A stretch of 64,000 bases of DNA from an uncultured Sphaerochaeta sp. (GTDB taxonomy: Bacteria > Spirochaetota > Spirochaetia > Sphaerochaetales > Sphaerochaetaceae): contig NZ_OY781063.1 in assembly GCF_963676285.1 (NCBI RefSeq), positions 868,001-932,000 on the forward strand, written 5' to 3'. This document shows positions 1-7,350 of this stretch, in pieces. Made by a program: the position numbers and the translations under genes. The notes under the pieces were generated by a model. It did no database searches and was not told the DNA's origin. It saw nothing but the letters and a program-made list of their open reading frames with translations. The first letter of the stretch is position 1. Every line of letters starts with the position of its first letter.

Positions 1-192
1 CGCACGGGCAAGCCTGAGGACCCAGAGGTCCTGGATCAGATTGCAGCCATCCTCTTGGCAACCAAAGCAATATTTTACACCTGTCACTGCACAGGAGAAG
101 AAAACTTTACCTATCTCAAGGGGAAGATGGGGGAAGCGATTCATTACCTTGCAGGAGGAGATATCCTCGACTTCAAGGCCCATAAGGAGTAA
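1..192 (+). CDS. MBL-fold metallohydrolase, C-terminal fragment
   Basis: Only the last 63 residues are in the window; the reading frame is open from the first base to a TAA. The fragment carries a YTCHCTG motif followed by a helical tail with a YL-GKMGEAIHYLAGG pattern. This resembles the C-terminal end of metallo-beta-lactamase-fold hydrolases of the 7,8-dihydropterin-6-methyl-PABA synthase-like group, where the H-C-T-G histidine is a metal ligand. The stop lies four bases before the start of an Mrp-type ATPase, so the genes are probably co-transcribed. MBL, Mrp and NifX-like genes together are a common anaerobe cluster linked to Fe-S or metal-cofactor handling (family knowledge). The substrate cannot be told from this fragment. 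Confidence 0.7.
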   Translation, partial: RTGKPEDPEVLDQIAAILLATKAIFYTCHCTGEENFTYLKGKMGEAIHYLAGGDILDFKAHKE

Positions 193-196
193 CAAT

Positions 197-979
197 ATGG
201 CACAACCTAATACAGATATGAGAGCACATTCCAAGACAGGAAGCACCATCGGTAACATCATCGCAGTTGTCAGCGGAAAGGGAGGGGTTGGAAAATCCTC
301 GGTTACCAGCCTACTCGCTTCAGAAATGCAAAGACGTGGTCATAAGGTGGGAGTACTTGATGCAGACATCACCGGTTCCTCCATCCCAAAGATGTTCGGT
401 ATTCATAGCAGAGCTGGAGGGGAAGAAGGAAGAATTGAACCTGCGGTAAGCAAGAATGGCATCAAGATTATCTCAACAAACATGTTGTTGGATAATGAGA
501 GTGATGCGGTCATATGGCGTGGCCCCCTGATTGCAAACACGGTCAAGCTTTTCTACACCGATGTGGACTGGAAAGAGTTGGACTATCTCTTTGTTGATAT
601 GCCCCCTGGGACGGGAGACGTCCCCCTGACGGTATTCCAATCCCTTCCTGTTGAAGGAATCGTCATGGTTACCTCCCCCCAAGAGTTGGTTTCCATGGTA
701 GTGGAAAAGGCAGTGAACATGGCGCAGAAAATGAATGTACCGATTGTGGGATTGGTGGAGAACCTCTCCTATTTCCTCTGCCCTGACAACCAGAAGCAAT
801 ACAAGGTCTTCGGAGAAAGCCATATCGATGTGGTTGCAGAGCACCACAACCTTGAGGTACTTGCAAAACTGCCCATCGACCCACTGTTGAGTGAAGCATG
901 TGACAATGGAACGATAGAAGCATACCAGGGAGCCGATCTTAGCGGTCTCTGTAACATATTGGAAGCAAGGGAGAAATAA
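197..979 (+). CDS. Mrp/NBP35-family P-loop ATPase
   Basis: Predicted 260-residue cytosolic ATPase of the Mrp/NBP35 (ParA-like) family, thought to carry or insert Fe-S clusters. A deviant Walker A, GKGGVGKSS, lies near residue 28; a switch motif DADITGSSIPKM and a Walker B-like FVDMPPGTGD follow, all in the expected order. The ATG is preceded by AAGGAG at seven bases spacing, so it is preferred over upstream in-frame TTG codons. An oddity: where most Mrp proteins have C-P-x-C to bind the bridging cluster, this one reads C-P-D-N, so the second cysteine is missing. It sits between an MBL hydrolase and a NifX-like protein with four-base and three-base gaps, so it is in one operon. A second Mrp gene near 54 kb keeps the CxxC. 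Confidence 0.9.
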   Translation: MAQPNTDMRAHSKTGSTIGNIIAVVSGKGGVGKSSVTSLLASEMQRRGHKVGVLDADITGSSIPKMFGIHSRAGGEEGRIEPAVSKNGIKIISTNMLLDNESDAVIWRGPLIANTVKLFYTDVDWKELDYLFVDMPPGTGDVPLTVFQSLPVEGIVMVTSPQELVSMVVEKAVNMAQKMNVPIVGLVENLSYFLCPDNQKQYKVFGESHIDVVAEHHNLEVLAKLPIDPLLSEACDNGTIEAYQGADLSGLCNILEAREK

Positions 980-982
980 GGA

Positions 983-1339
983 ATGTTGAAAGTAGCAGTA
1001 GCAAGTGAAAAAAAGAATGTATGTGGCCATTTTGGGCACTGTGAGACCTTCGAGATCTACGAAACGGAGAACGAGAAGATCCTTAAGCATGAGAGCATGC
1101 CAAACCCTGGACATCGTCCTGGTTTCTTGCCCAACTACCTCCATGAACTGGGTGTGAACACCATTATCAGTGGTGGAATGGGCGGAGGTGCAGTGGATAT
1201 CTTCAATGGCCATAACATTGAGGTCATTGTGGGGGCACAAGGGTCTGCAGAAGAAGCCGTCAAGCAGTACCTGGAAGGAAATCTTGCCTCCACAGGGAGT
1301 GTTTGCCACGAACATGCCCATCATGATGAGTGCGAATAG
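983..1339 (+). CDS. NifX/NifB-type dinitrogenase cofactor-like protein
   Basis: 118-residue protein of the Nitro_FeMo-Co (NifX/NafY) fold, which in nitrogen fixers binds Fe-S or Fe-Mo precursors. In non-fixing anaerobes such proteins accompany Mrp ATPases and have no settled role. The match rests on the N-terminal VAVASE-x(5)-CGHFGHCE segment, the central SGGMGGGAVDIF and the IEVIVGAQG-EEAVKQYLEG tail. The protein ends in a cysteine/histidine-rich stretch, CHEHAHHDECE, likely a metal-binding tail. The gene begins three bases after the ATPase stop and is the last of the operon, since a terminator hairpin follows. No nif structural genes are visible, so nitrogen fixation should not be inferred. 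Confidence 0.85.
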   Translation: MLKVAVASEKKNVCGHFGHCETFEIYETENEKILKHESMPNPGHRPGFLPNYLHELGVNTIISGGMGGGAVDIFNGHNIEVIVGAQGSAEEAVKQYLEGNLASTGSVCHEHAHHDECE

Positions 1340-1358
1340 GAGGACTTTCCTATTCTGT

Positions 1359-1396
1359 ATGGATACTCTGTCTTGTACAGGGTATCCATTTTCTAT
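1359..1396 (+). terminator. Rho-independent terminator after the Mrp/NifX operon
   Basis: Arms ATGGATAC and GTATCCAT pair perfectly, extended inward by CTG/CAG across a T-G wobble. The hairpin is followed by TTTCTATTTTC. It lies 20 bases after the NifX-like stop. Confidence 0.75.
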
Positions 1397-1717
1397 TTTC
1401 TTTCAGTCCCTCGTTATTATTATAGACTTTTTCAATCAATCTAAGAATCTAACTCAATTCTAGTATCTATGAATGTATCACATTATTCGAATTCACGATC
1501 CTAAAAATCGTTTCAGTCAAAACGCCACTTGAATCCTAAAAACAATTGTCGCAAACACTTTTCGAATTGAATGATTTCGAAATCACTTAAATCATAAAGT
1601 AAATAGCGAACATGCAAAAATCCATCTAAATACGCACGAAATGCCTTACAATAATTGTACCCATGATCCTAAAAGGAGAGCCTAAATAATACTTCTATGA
1701 TAAGATACAGAATATAC
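1397..1717. other. AT-rich intergenic region without a gene
   Basis: This stretch between the operon terminator and the AlbA_2-type gene is markedly AT-rich. I see no convincing reading frame, tRNA or strong promoter box. It marks the change to the more AT-rich composition of the next gene, as would be expected at the edge of acquired DNA. Confidence 0.4.
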
Positions 1718-1733
1718 AAAGGAGAAGATGGTG

Positions 1734-3311
1734 ATGCTAGTATCTGAATTGCTTTCAGGAGAATCGAGCAATATTGAATACAAACAAGAAGTTCCCAATA
1801 CTAGTGAGAAATACCTCAAAACAATTATTGCCTTTGCAAACGGCAATGGGGGTTATGTGATATTCGGAATTAAGGATGGAACTTGCTCTGTAGTAGGCTT
1901 ACCAAAAGATCAGATTTTTGAGATTGCTGATCAGCTTACTAATTCAATTGTGGATAGCATTCAACCATTGGTTGATTTTGAGATCATTTACCAAACAATC
2001 GAAGAGAAGACTATTATTGTTGTTCAAGTATTTCCTGGAGTGAGAAGGCCTTATTATCTCAAAGCTAAAGGGGTCATGAATGGTACCTTTATCCGTATCT
2101 CAGGAACAACTCGTAAAGCCGATGAATTCATCATTAAAGAATTGGTTTTTCAAGGAGAATACAAAAGTTTTGATCAAACCGTACCGTTTGATCAATATGT
2201 TACCAAAGCGCAAATCGATACGTTGTGTAATACGATGTACGAATATGCTTTATCACATTGTATAAATGCCGCTGAGAAACTCGCTGTAAAAAAAGTAGAG
2301 CAAAAAAATTTGATTGCATGGGGTTTGATTGTACAGAAAAAAGACCTACTTCTTCCAACCTACGGATTTCAGTTACTCACAAACAATCCCTTACCAGAAG
2401 CTTCAATTCAATGCGCAATATTCAAGGGAAAGGACAGGACCGTGTTTCTTGATCGTAAAGAGTATCATGGTCCTCTATATGAAGAAATTGATGATGCTTA
2501 TGCCTTTATTCTTAGAAATATTCGAATGGGGGCAGAAATTGATGGCGTGTATCGCAAAGATGTGTATGAGTTACCTCTTGAGAGTGTGCGGGAGATACTC
2601 GCTAATGGAGTTTGCCATCGTTCCTATCTTGATCCATCCAAGATGCAAGTAGCATTATTCGATGATCGGTTAGAAATCACATCCCCAGGAATGTTGATTG
2701 GAGGCCTCACCATTGAAGATCTTAAAAACGGATGCAGCAAACCAAGAAATCGTGCTCTAGTGACAGCCTTCACCTATATGAAGATTATTGAACAATGGGG
2801 TAGCGGGATTCCTAGAGTTTTTAAAGCATGCAAGGAAGCAGGGCTTGCTGAACCAGAATTAAGCGAAATTGGAGGAAGTTTCAGGGTAAAGATTTTCCGA
2901 AAGCAACAAGCTACCCCCCAAGCTACCCCCCAAGCTACCCCCCAAGCTACCCCCCAAGCTACCCCCCAAGCTACCCCCCAAGCTACCCCCCAAGCTACCC
3001 CCCAAGCTACCCCCCAAGCTACCCCCCAAGCTACCCCCCAAGCTACCCCCCAAGCTACCCCCCAAGCTACCCCCCAAGCTACCCCCCAAGCTACCCCCCA
3101 AGCTACCCCCCAAGCTACCATTGAATTTTTGCTTTCCTATTGCAGTATCCCAAGGACTAGAGAAGAAATGATAAAGGCTATGAACTTGAATGATAGAAAA
3201 TCTTTCAAAAAGACCTACATCGACCCTCTTCTTGCGTCAGGTAAACTAAGAATGACACTACCAGAAAAACCTAGGAGTCCTCTGCAAAGGTATGTAGCGA
3301 CTGATAAGTAA
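1734..3311 (+). CDS. AlbA_2-domain ATP-binding regulator with QATP repeat linker
   Basis: About 525 residues in the family that joins an N-terminal AlbA_2 (Schlafen-like, putative nucleic-acid binding) domain to a GHKL-type ATPase domain (HATPase_c_4) and a C-terminal winged helix. The AlbA_2 signature SGESSNIEYKQE and AFANGNGGYVIFGIKD lies in the first 60 residues; the ATPase region contains EILANGVCHRSY and EQWGSGIPRVFKAC. A run of 17 QATP units plus a partial one separates it from the last 60 residues, which look like a winged helix (SIPRTREEMIKAM). AAAGGAG gives good spacing to the chosen ATG, while an ATG six bases earlier is too close. Codon use is visibly more AT-rich than in neighbouring genes, so transfer is likely. 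Such proteins often occur alone in variable regions; the target is unknown. Confidence 0.8.
   Translation: MLVSELLSGESSNIEYKQEVPNTSEKYLKTIIAFANGNGGYVIFGIKDGTCSVVGLPKDQIFEIADQLTNSIVDSIQPLVDFEIIYQTIEEKTIIVVQVFPGVRRPYYLKAKGVMNGTFIRISGTTRKADEFIIKELVFQGEYKSFDQTVPFDQYVTKAQIDTLCNTMYEYALSHCINAAEKLAVKKVEQKNLIAWGLIVQKKDLLLPTYGFQLLTNNPLPEASIQCAIFKGKDRTVFLDRKEYHGPLYEEIDDAYAFILRNIRMGAEIDGVYRKDVYELPLESVREILANGVCHRSYLDPSKMQVALFDDRLEITSPGMLIGGLTIEDLKNGCSKPRNRALVTAFTYMKIIEQWGSGIPRVFKACKEAGLAEPELSEIGGSFRVKIFRKQQATPQATPQATPQATPQATPQATPQATPQATPQATPQATPQATPQATPQATPQATPQATPQATPQATPQATIEFLLSYCSIPRTREEMIKAMNLNDRKSFKKTYIDPLLASGKLRMTLPEKPRSPLQRYVATDK
2907..3119 (+). repeat. 12-bp minisatellite encoding (QATP)17 plus a partial unit
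   Basis: The 12-mer CAAGCTACCCCC is repeated 17 times without visible change, then a nine-base partial copy, all in frame. Because the unit is a multiple of three, copy-number change would alter linker length between the ATPase and winged-helix parts without a frameshift. Base-perfect identity suggests recent expansion or ongoing slippage. Short TPQ-type repeats at this place are known in related proteins, but such a long perfect array stands out. Confidence 0.97.
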
Positions 3312-3400
3312 ACAAACTGGGCAATTAATGGGGATGCTTGTAACTACTCCTTATTTCCAGCATAATGGAGACATACCAACAACAGTTTCAGGAGTTTTTC

Positions 3401-4753
3401 ATGCATAAAAGTTCGGGCACTCTTTATGGTGCTCAACGTTCATCGCTTATCGTTCGCCTTCCTTTCTATTATGGTTGGGTAATTCTCATTGCTGGCGCAA
3501 TAGGAGTTTTGGCAAGCATCCCTGGACAGACCATGGGAGTGTCTGTATTCACCGACCATCTTATCAACTCATTGAATATATCCCGGGTCGGTCTCTCTTC
3601 TGCCTATATGGTAGGAACACTGGGAAGCAGCCTAATTATCAGCTATGCGGGAGTGCTCTTTGACCGCTATGGAGCCAGACCTGTTGCTGCAGTTGCAGCG
3701 TTCTTTTTAAGCCTATTCCTGCTGTTGCTTGTTTTCTCCAGCAATATTGCATCCCTACTCGCTTCTATCGGAATTCCTTCATCGATTGCTGCATTTGCTG
3801 TAATCGGATTCGGATTTTTTGGGATAAGGTTCTTTGGACAGGGCGTTCTGACATTGGTCAGCCGTGGCATGGTAGCAAAATGGTTCAGTACCCATCGAGG
3901 GCTTGCAACCGGTTTGATGGGGATTACCACCTCTTTCACGTTTTCCTATGCACCACAACCACTGCAACATTTGATTAATCAATATGGATGGAAGTCATCG
4001 CTGGGAATACTTTCAGCACTACTCATGTTCCTATTCCTACCCTTTATCCTCACATTCTTTAGGAGCGATCCTGAATCATGTGGTCTGGAAATGGAGCGTG
4101 GTTTACCAAAGCCAAAGAAGAATCGTTCAGCGCGAAGTGAGGATGCCCACATTGAACTGGACCTCAAGGATGCAAGAAGGCATGTCGCATATTGGGTAAT
4201 ACTGCTCTCTCTGGGCTACTGGTCCCTGTTCAATACTGCATTCACTTTCCACATCGTATCCATCTATGGAGAATTTGGTATTGATGCAAGTCAAGCAGTC
4301 AAGATATTCCTCCCAATCTCAGTCATTTCAGTAATCTCCCGATTCCTCGGAAGTTATCTCAGTGACCGGATAGCGATCAAATATATCTACATTGTCTACG
4401 GATTTTCCCTGATCATAGCTTCAGTTGCCATGATGATGCTCCACACCGCTGCCGGTACTGTCCTTGTAATTATCGGCTATGGAATCGGAACAGGGTTGTT
4501 TGGAATGCTCAACATTGTCACCTGGCCCAAGATCTATGGAAGAAAACACCTTGGAGCAGTGAGTGGCTTTGCTATGTCGATTATCGTGGCAGGAAGCGCA
4601 ATCGGTCCTTGGGCATTCAGCATGGTGTACCGTTTCACCCACTCCTACCGGGGAACCGGGGTAATCGGTCTTGCCGTCTCTTCATTCATCATGCTTGCTA
4701 TTCTCTTCATCCCCTTCTCAACTGAGAAGAATAAGAAAAGGAACAACCCATGA
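3401..4753 (+). CDS. MFS transporter, oxalate/formate antiporter-like
   Basis: About 450 residues with twelve predicted membrane segments, in the major facilitator superfamily. The opening FYYGWVILIAGAIGVLASIPGQTMGVSVF is typical of the OFA (oxalate:formate antiporter-like, monocarboxylate) branch, as is the loop LFDRYGARP between helices 2 and 3. A central charged loop (ERGLPKPKKNRSARSEDAH) separates the two six-helix halves. AGGAG six bases before the chosen ATG supports this start; an ATG 36 bases upstream lacks a ribosome site. Its stop overlaps the next gene, a DksA-type zinc finger, by four bases (ATGA), so the two are translationally coupled. Substrate is not predictable beyond a small organic anion. 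Confidence 0.85.
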   Translation: MHKSSGTLYGAQRSSLIVRLPFYYGWVILIAGAIGVLASIPGQTMGVSVFTDHLINSLNISRVGLSSAYMVGTLGSSLIISYAGVLFDRYGARPVAAVAAFFLSLFLLLLVFSSNIASLLASIGIPSSIAAFAVIGFGFFGIRFFGQGVLTLVSRGMVAKWFSTHRGLATGLMGITTSFTFSYAPQPLQHLINQYGWKSSLGILSALLMFLFLPFILTFFRSDPESCGLEMERGLPKPKKNRSARSEDAHIELDLKDARRHVAYWVILLSLGYWSLFNTAFTFHIVSIYGEFGIDASQAVKIFLPISVISVISRFLGSYLSDRIAIKYIYIVYGFSLIIASVAMMMLHTAAGTVLVIIGYGIGTGLFGMLNIVTWPKIYGRKHLGAVSGFAMSIIVAGSAIGPWAFSMVYRFTHSYRGTGVIGLAVSSFIMLAILFIPFSTEKNKKRNNP

Positions 4754-5094
4754 AACAAGAAGATATTGAGCGAATGAAAGAGCTTATTACTACCTTGCTC
4801 ACCCAGTTGAATCACCATGCGGAATTTCTTGATCAAGAGACCCAGGCCATCGCTCCATCGTGCAGTCTCGGCCGGGTAACCAGAATGGAAGCCATCGGTG
4901 AACAAGCGATCAGTGCACATGCCCAGTCCCTGAACCAGAAGAGACTCATTGGGCTTGAAAACGCACTTCAGAGGATAGAAAAGGGAACGTACGGCACCTG
5001 TATCCGATGCCAGGGAGAGATCCCGCTTGGGAGACTGGAATTGGTACCTGAAGCACTGCTCTGTGTACAGTGTGCTGAGAAAAAACGTCGTTAA
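4750..5094 (+). CDS. DksA/TraR-type C4 zinc-finger protein
   Basis: 114 residues with a helical N-terminal half and a C-terminal C4 zinc finger, C-x2-C-x17-C-x2-C (CIRCQGEIP ... LLCVQC). This is the DksA/TraR/YbiI family, whose members bind RNA polymerase through the secondary channel and modulate initiation, often with ppGpp. The fragment GLENALQRIEKGTYGTCIRC matches the family pattern closely. The typical D-x2-D-A tip of DksA is not evident in the coiled-coil part, so a DksA-equivalent role is uncertain. It overlaps the MFS gene by four bases and, at its other end, a convergent PHP phosphatase gene by four bases. Confidence 0.85.
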   Translation: MKQEDIERMKELITTLLTQLNHHAEFLDQETQAIAPSCSLGRVTRMEAIGEQAISAHAQSLNQKRLIGLENALQRIEKGTYGTCIRCQGEIPLGRLELVPEALLCVQCAEKKRR

Positions 5095-5930
5095 ACCAGG
5101 GAAATACGTGCTCTTCCTGATTGCTCACTTTCCACCTTATAGGAACAGAGCGTAAGATTATTCTCAATTGCAACCTGGGCACAGGCCTCATACCCTTCCC
5201 TAATCAAGGATGGGTCATGGGCATCGCTATGGGTTACCACCTGAAGTGGGTACTCACTTGCAATCTCCCAGAACGGGGAAAGTGGATAGGGGTGGCGCCA
5301 ACCCTCATCAAGCTGAACCTTGCGCTTTCTCATCCCGTTTGCGTTGATCTCCAAGGCTACATTGTTGGCTACAGCACACTCAATAATTGCCCTGCTGCAC
5401 GCCTCCGCCTCAGTATCCCACTGGTGGTAGTAGTACCCAAACAAGTCAGGATGAGCACCAAAGAGGAACAAGCCTGAAGAGAGCATGTCGCAGTACATAT
5501 CGGTATAGGTAGCAAGATCCTTCTTGGACAGCTGATGCCAAAACACTGAGTGCTCATTGTTCAAGTCTGTAGAAAGGTCATGGATGGCGCCGATGAGGTA
5601 GTCCACCCTCTCAGCCACCTCCCTATAGTACCCTTGATACTCCGGAAGATAGTCACACTCATAACCAGTGATCACAGCAAGCCCTTCAGGAGCAGTCTCT
5701 TTCGCCATCTGGCAGTCATGTTCATATACTTCAATCTGAGAGTAGTCCATTCGGCTACGATGCCACCTGCCATCAGGCACCGGGCAGTGCTCACTCATGC
5801 CAAGCAAGGCAAGACCATGCTCACTTGCAGCTTGGACATATTCTTCAATGGAACCACTGCCGTGGCCACAATAAAAACTATGGGTATGGAGGTTTACCAC
5901 CTCTTGGGGATATTCTTTGTTTTGCATCAT
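5091..5930 (-). CDS. PHP-domain phosphatase, histidinol-phosphatase-like
   Basis: 279-residue metal-dependent phosphoesterase of the PHP family, nearest in pattern to HisJ-type histidinol phosphatase. Metal-binding motifs are HTHSFYCGHG near the N-terminus, SEHCPVPDGRWH around residue 46, GYECDYLPEY near residue 88, GAIHDL, GAHPDLFGYY and a C-terminal THSDAHDP. The order and spacing fit a complete enzyme. No other his genes are in the window, so the enzyme may act on another phosphate ester. The gene is convergent with the DksA-type gene, and stands alone on its strand. Confidence 0.85.
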   Translation of the reverse strand: MMQNKEYPQEVVNLHTHSFYCGHGSGSIEEYVQAASEHGLALLGMSEHCPVPDGRWHRSRMDYSQIEVYEHDCQMAKETAPEGLAVITGYECDYLPEYQGYYREVAERVDYLIGAIHDLSTDLNNEHSVFWHQLSKKDLATYTDMYCDMLSSGLFLFGAHPDLFGYYYHQWDTEAEACSRAIIECAVANNVALEINANGMRKRKVQLDEGWRHPYPLSPFWEIASEYPLQVVTHSDAHDPSLIREGYEACAQVAIENNLTLCSYKVESEQSGRARISLV

Positions 5931-6137
5931 TCTTGGTCTGTAAGTATCAGAAATATAGGAGGTTTATGCAACACCCATGAATGTTTAAAAATTTCTTGTT
6001 TTACCATGCCAAGTGATTGACTCAACCGGAGAAATACCTAATTATGGGGCTGAATTTTAAAAAAGGCTGCCATGCAAGCAAGCATCATATCTTATCAGTC
6101 TCTTAGCCTCTACACTCCAGCCTAGAATCTCCTATAG

Positions 6138-6198
6138 GCCTACCATGTAGGCGTAGTTTGCCACCGATCCAGGGAATGGCGTATGCTGACCTGGACGG
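6138..6198 (+). promoter_or_regulatory. Structured leader of the PotD-like gene, two hairpins
   Basis: Two hairpins precede the gene: GCCTAC/GTAGGC with a 3-nt loop, then CCG-a-TCCAGG/CCTGGACGG around a 16-nt loop that itself holds GC/GC pairing. A GTAGTT sequence flanks the second hairpin on both sides. A weak promoter (TTGACT, then AATTAT after 17 bases) lies at about 6017-6045, giving a leader near 180 nt. I could not fit it to a riboswitch class. Confidence 0.45.
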
Positions 6199-6229
6199 GT
6201 AGTTATCTTTTCTTTCAGGAGGTTTCGCC

Positions 6230-7303
6230 ATGAGCAGACCTACCACCAAGCATGTTATCATCATTTTGCTGACCATCTTCAGCATGATCGCCCTTCTCGG
6301 TTGCCAGAAGTCCGAAACGAACGATTCAAAGAGCAGCAGTAAAAAGCTCTATGTCTACAACTGGTCCTACTACACTCCCGATTCAGTCATCGCCTCGTTT
6401 GAAGAGGAATTCGGTGTAGATGTAATACTCGATTACTTTGCATCCAATGAAGAGATGTTCACCAAGCTTATGGCTTCCTCTGGTGCTGGGTACGATGTCA
6501 TATTCCCCAGTGGGGATTATGTTTCCATCATGAAAAATCTCGATATGCTGGAAAAAATCGACACCACCAAAATGGACAACCTGCAATACATCTCCCCACT
6601 CGCTCTGGAAAAGGCTACCTATGATCCTGAAATGGAATACTCTGTTCCCTACTACCTTGGTGCCAGTGGTATTGCCGTCAACAAGGAGATGGTCAGCGAT
6701 TATGAAAAGAGCTGGAACATCTTTGCTGATGAGCGATACAAGGACCGCATGGTGATGATGGATGATATGCGTGAGGTCATTGGTGATGCACTTGCCTACC
6801 TGGGCTATTCAGTCAACACCACAAACCCAGCCGAGCTCGAAGAAGCACGGATACTGATCAACACCGAGTGGAAACCAAACCTGGTCAAGTTCGATGCAGA
6901 AGCGTTTGCCAAAGGCTTCGCCAGCGGGGAGTATTGGATCGCACATGGCTACGCAGAGGCTATCTTTGAGGAGCTTCAGGAATCCCAGTGGGACAATGTT
7001 GACTTCTTCCTCCCTTCTGATGGTGGACCGATGTATATTGACTCGATGTGTATCCCCAAGGGAGCCAGGAACTATGACCTTGCCCTTGAGTTCATCAACT
7101 ATATCCACAAGCCGGAGAACTACGCACAGTTCCTCGACCGTTTCCACTTCCCTTCCTCTGTGAACATGGAAGCCGATCAGTACCGCACAACCACCCCGTT
7201 CTATACCGTTGATATGCTCACCTCCTATGAGTTGAAGGATGACCTGGGAGCAAGCTTGGAAATGTACAACAAGGCGTGGGAGAGCATCCGTTATGTTGAT
7301 TGA
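6230..7303 (+). CDS. PotD-like substrate-binding lipoprotein
   Basis: 357 residues in the spermidine/putrescine-type (PotD) periplasmic binding protein family. The N-terminus is a lipoprotein signal with lipobox ALLGC near residue 24. The mature part opens KLYVYNWSYYTPDSVIASFEEEFGV, the usual PotD/PotF beginning, and continues with FPSGDYVSIMKNLDMLEKID. AGGAGG lies seven bases before the ATG. No PotABC genes flank it, so it is an orphan: its permease is elsewhere, or it serves another role such as sensing. It sits 47 bases before purB and may be co-transcribed. Polyamine binding is inferred from the family and not shown by the sequence alone. Confidence 0.85.
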   Translation: MSRPTTKHVIIILLTIFSMIALLGCQKSETNDSKSSSKKLYVYNWSYYTPDSVIASFEEEFGVDVILDYFASNEEMFTKLMASSGAGYDVIFPSGDYVSIMKNLDMLEKIDTTKMDNLQYISPLALEKATYDPEMEYSVPYYLGASGIAVNKEMVSDYEKSWNIFADERYKDRMVMMDDMREVIGDALAYLGYSVNTTNPAELEEARILINTEWKPNLVKFDAEAFAKGFASGEYWIAHGYAEAIFEELQESQWDNVDFFLPSDGGPMYIDSMCIPKGARNYDLALEFINYIHKPENYAQFLDRFHFPSSVNMEADQYRTTTPFYTVDMLTSYELKDDLGASLEMYNKAWESIRYVD

Positions 7304-7350
7304 CCTACTCTCTCCTTAGAGGGTACAGTCATGGGTAAGCGGAGGTCTCT

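Noticed and set aside
473..1324. 283-codon minus-strand frame
   Set aside because: It is the shadow of the Mrp ATPase and NifX-like genes, which have family motifs and ribosome sites.
2907..3119. CRISPR-like array
   Set aside because: Units are 12 bases, directly abutting, without spacers, and keep the reading frame.
2774..3121. Long repetitive reading frames on the minus strand (GVAW and GGSL repeats)
   Set aside because: They are only the complement of the 12-bp array inside the AlbA_2-type gene, which has proper domains on the plus strand.
6160..6210. Guanidine riboswitch because of an ACGGG sequence
   Set aside because: The paired ACGR loops or the ykkC core cannot be built from this leader.
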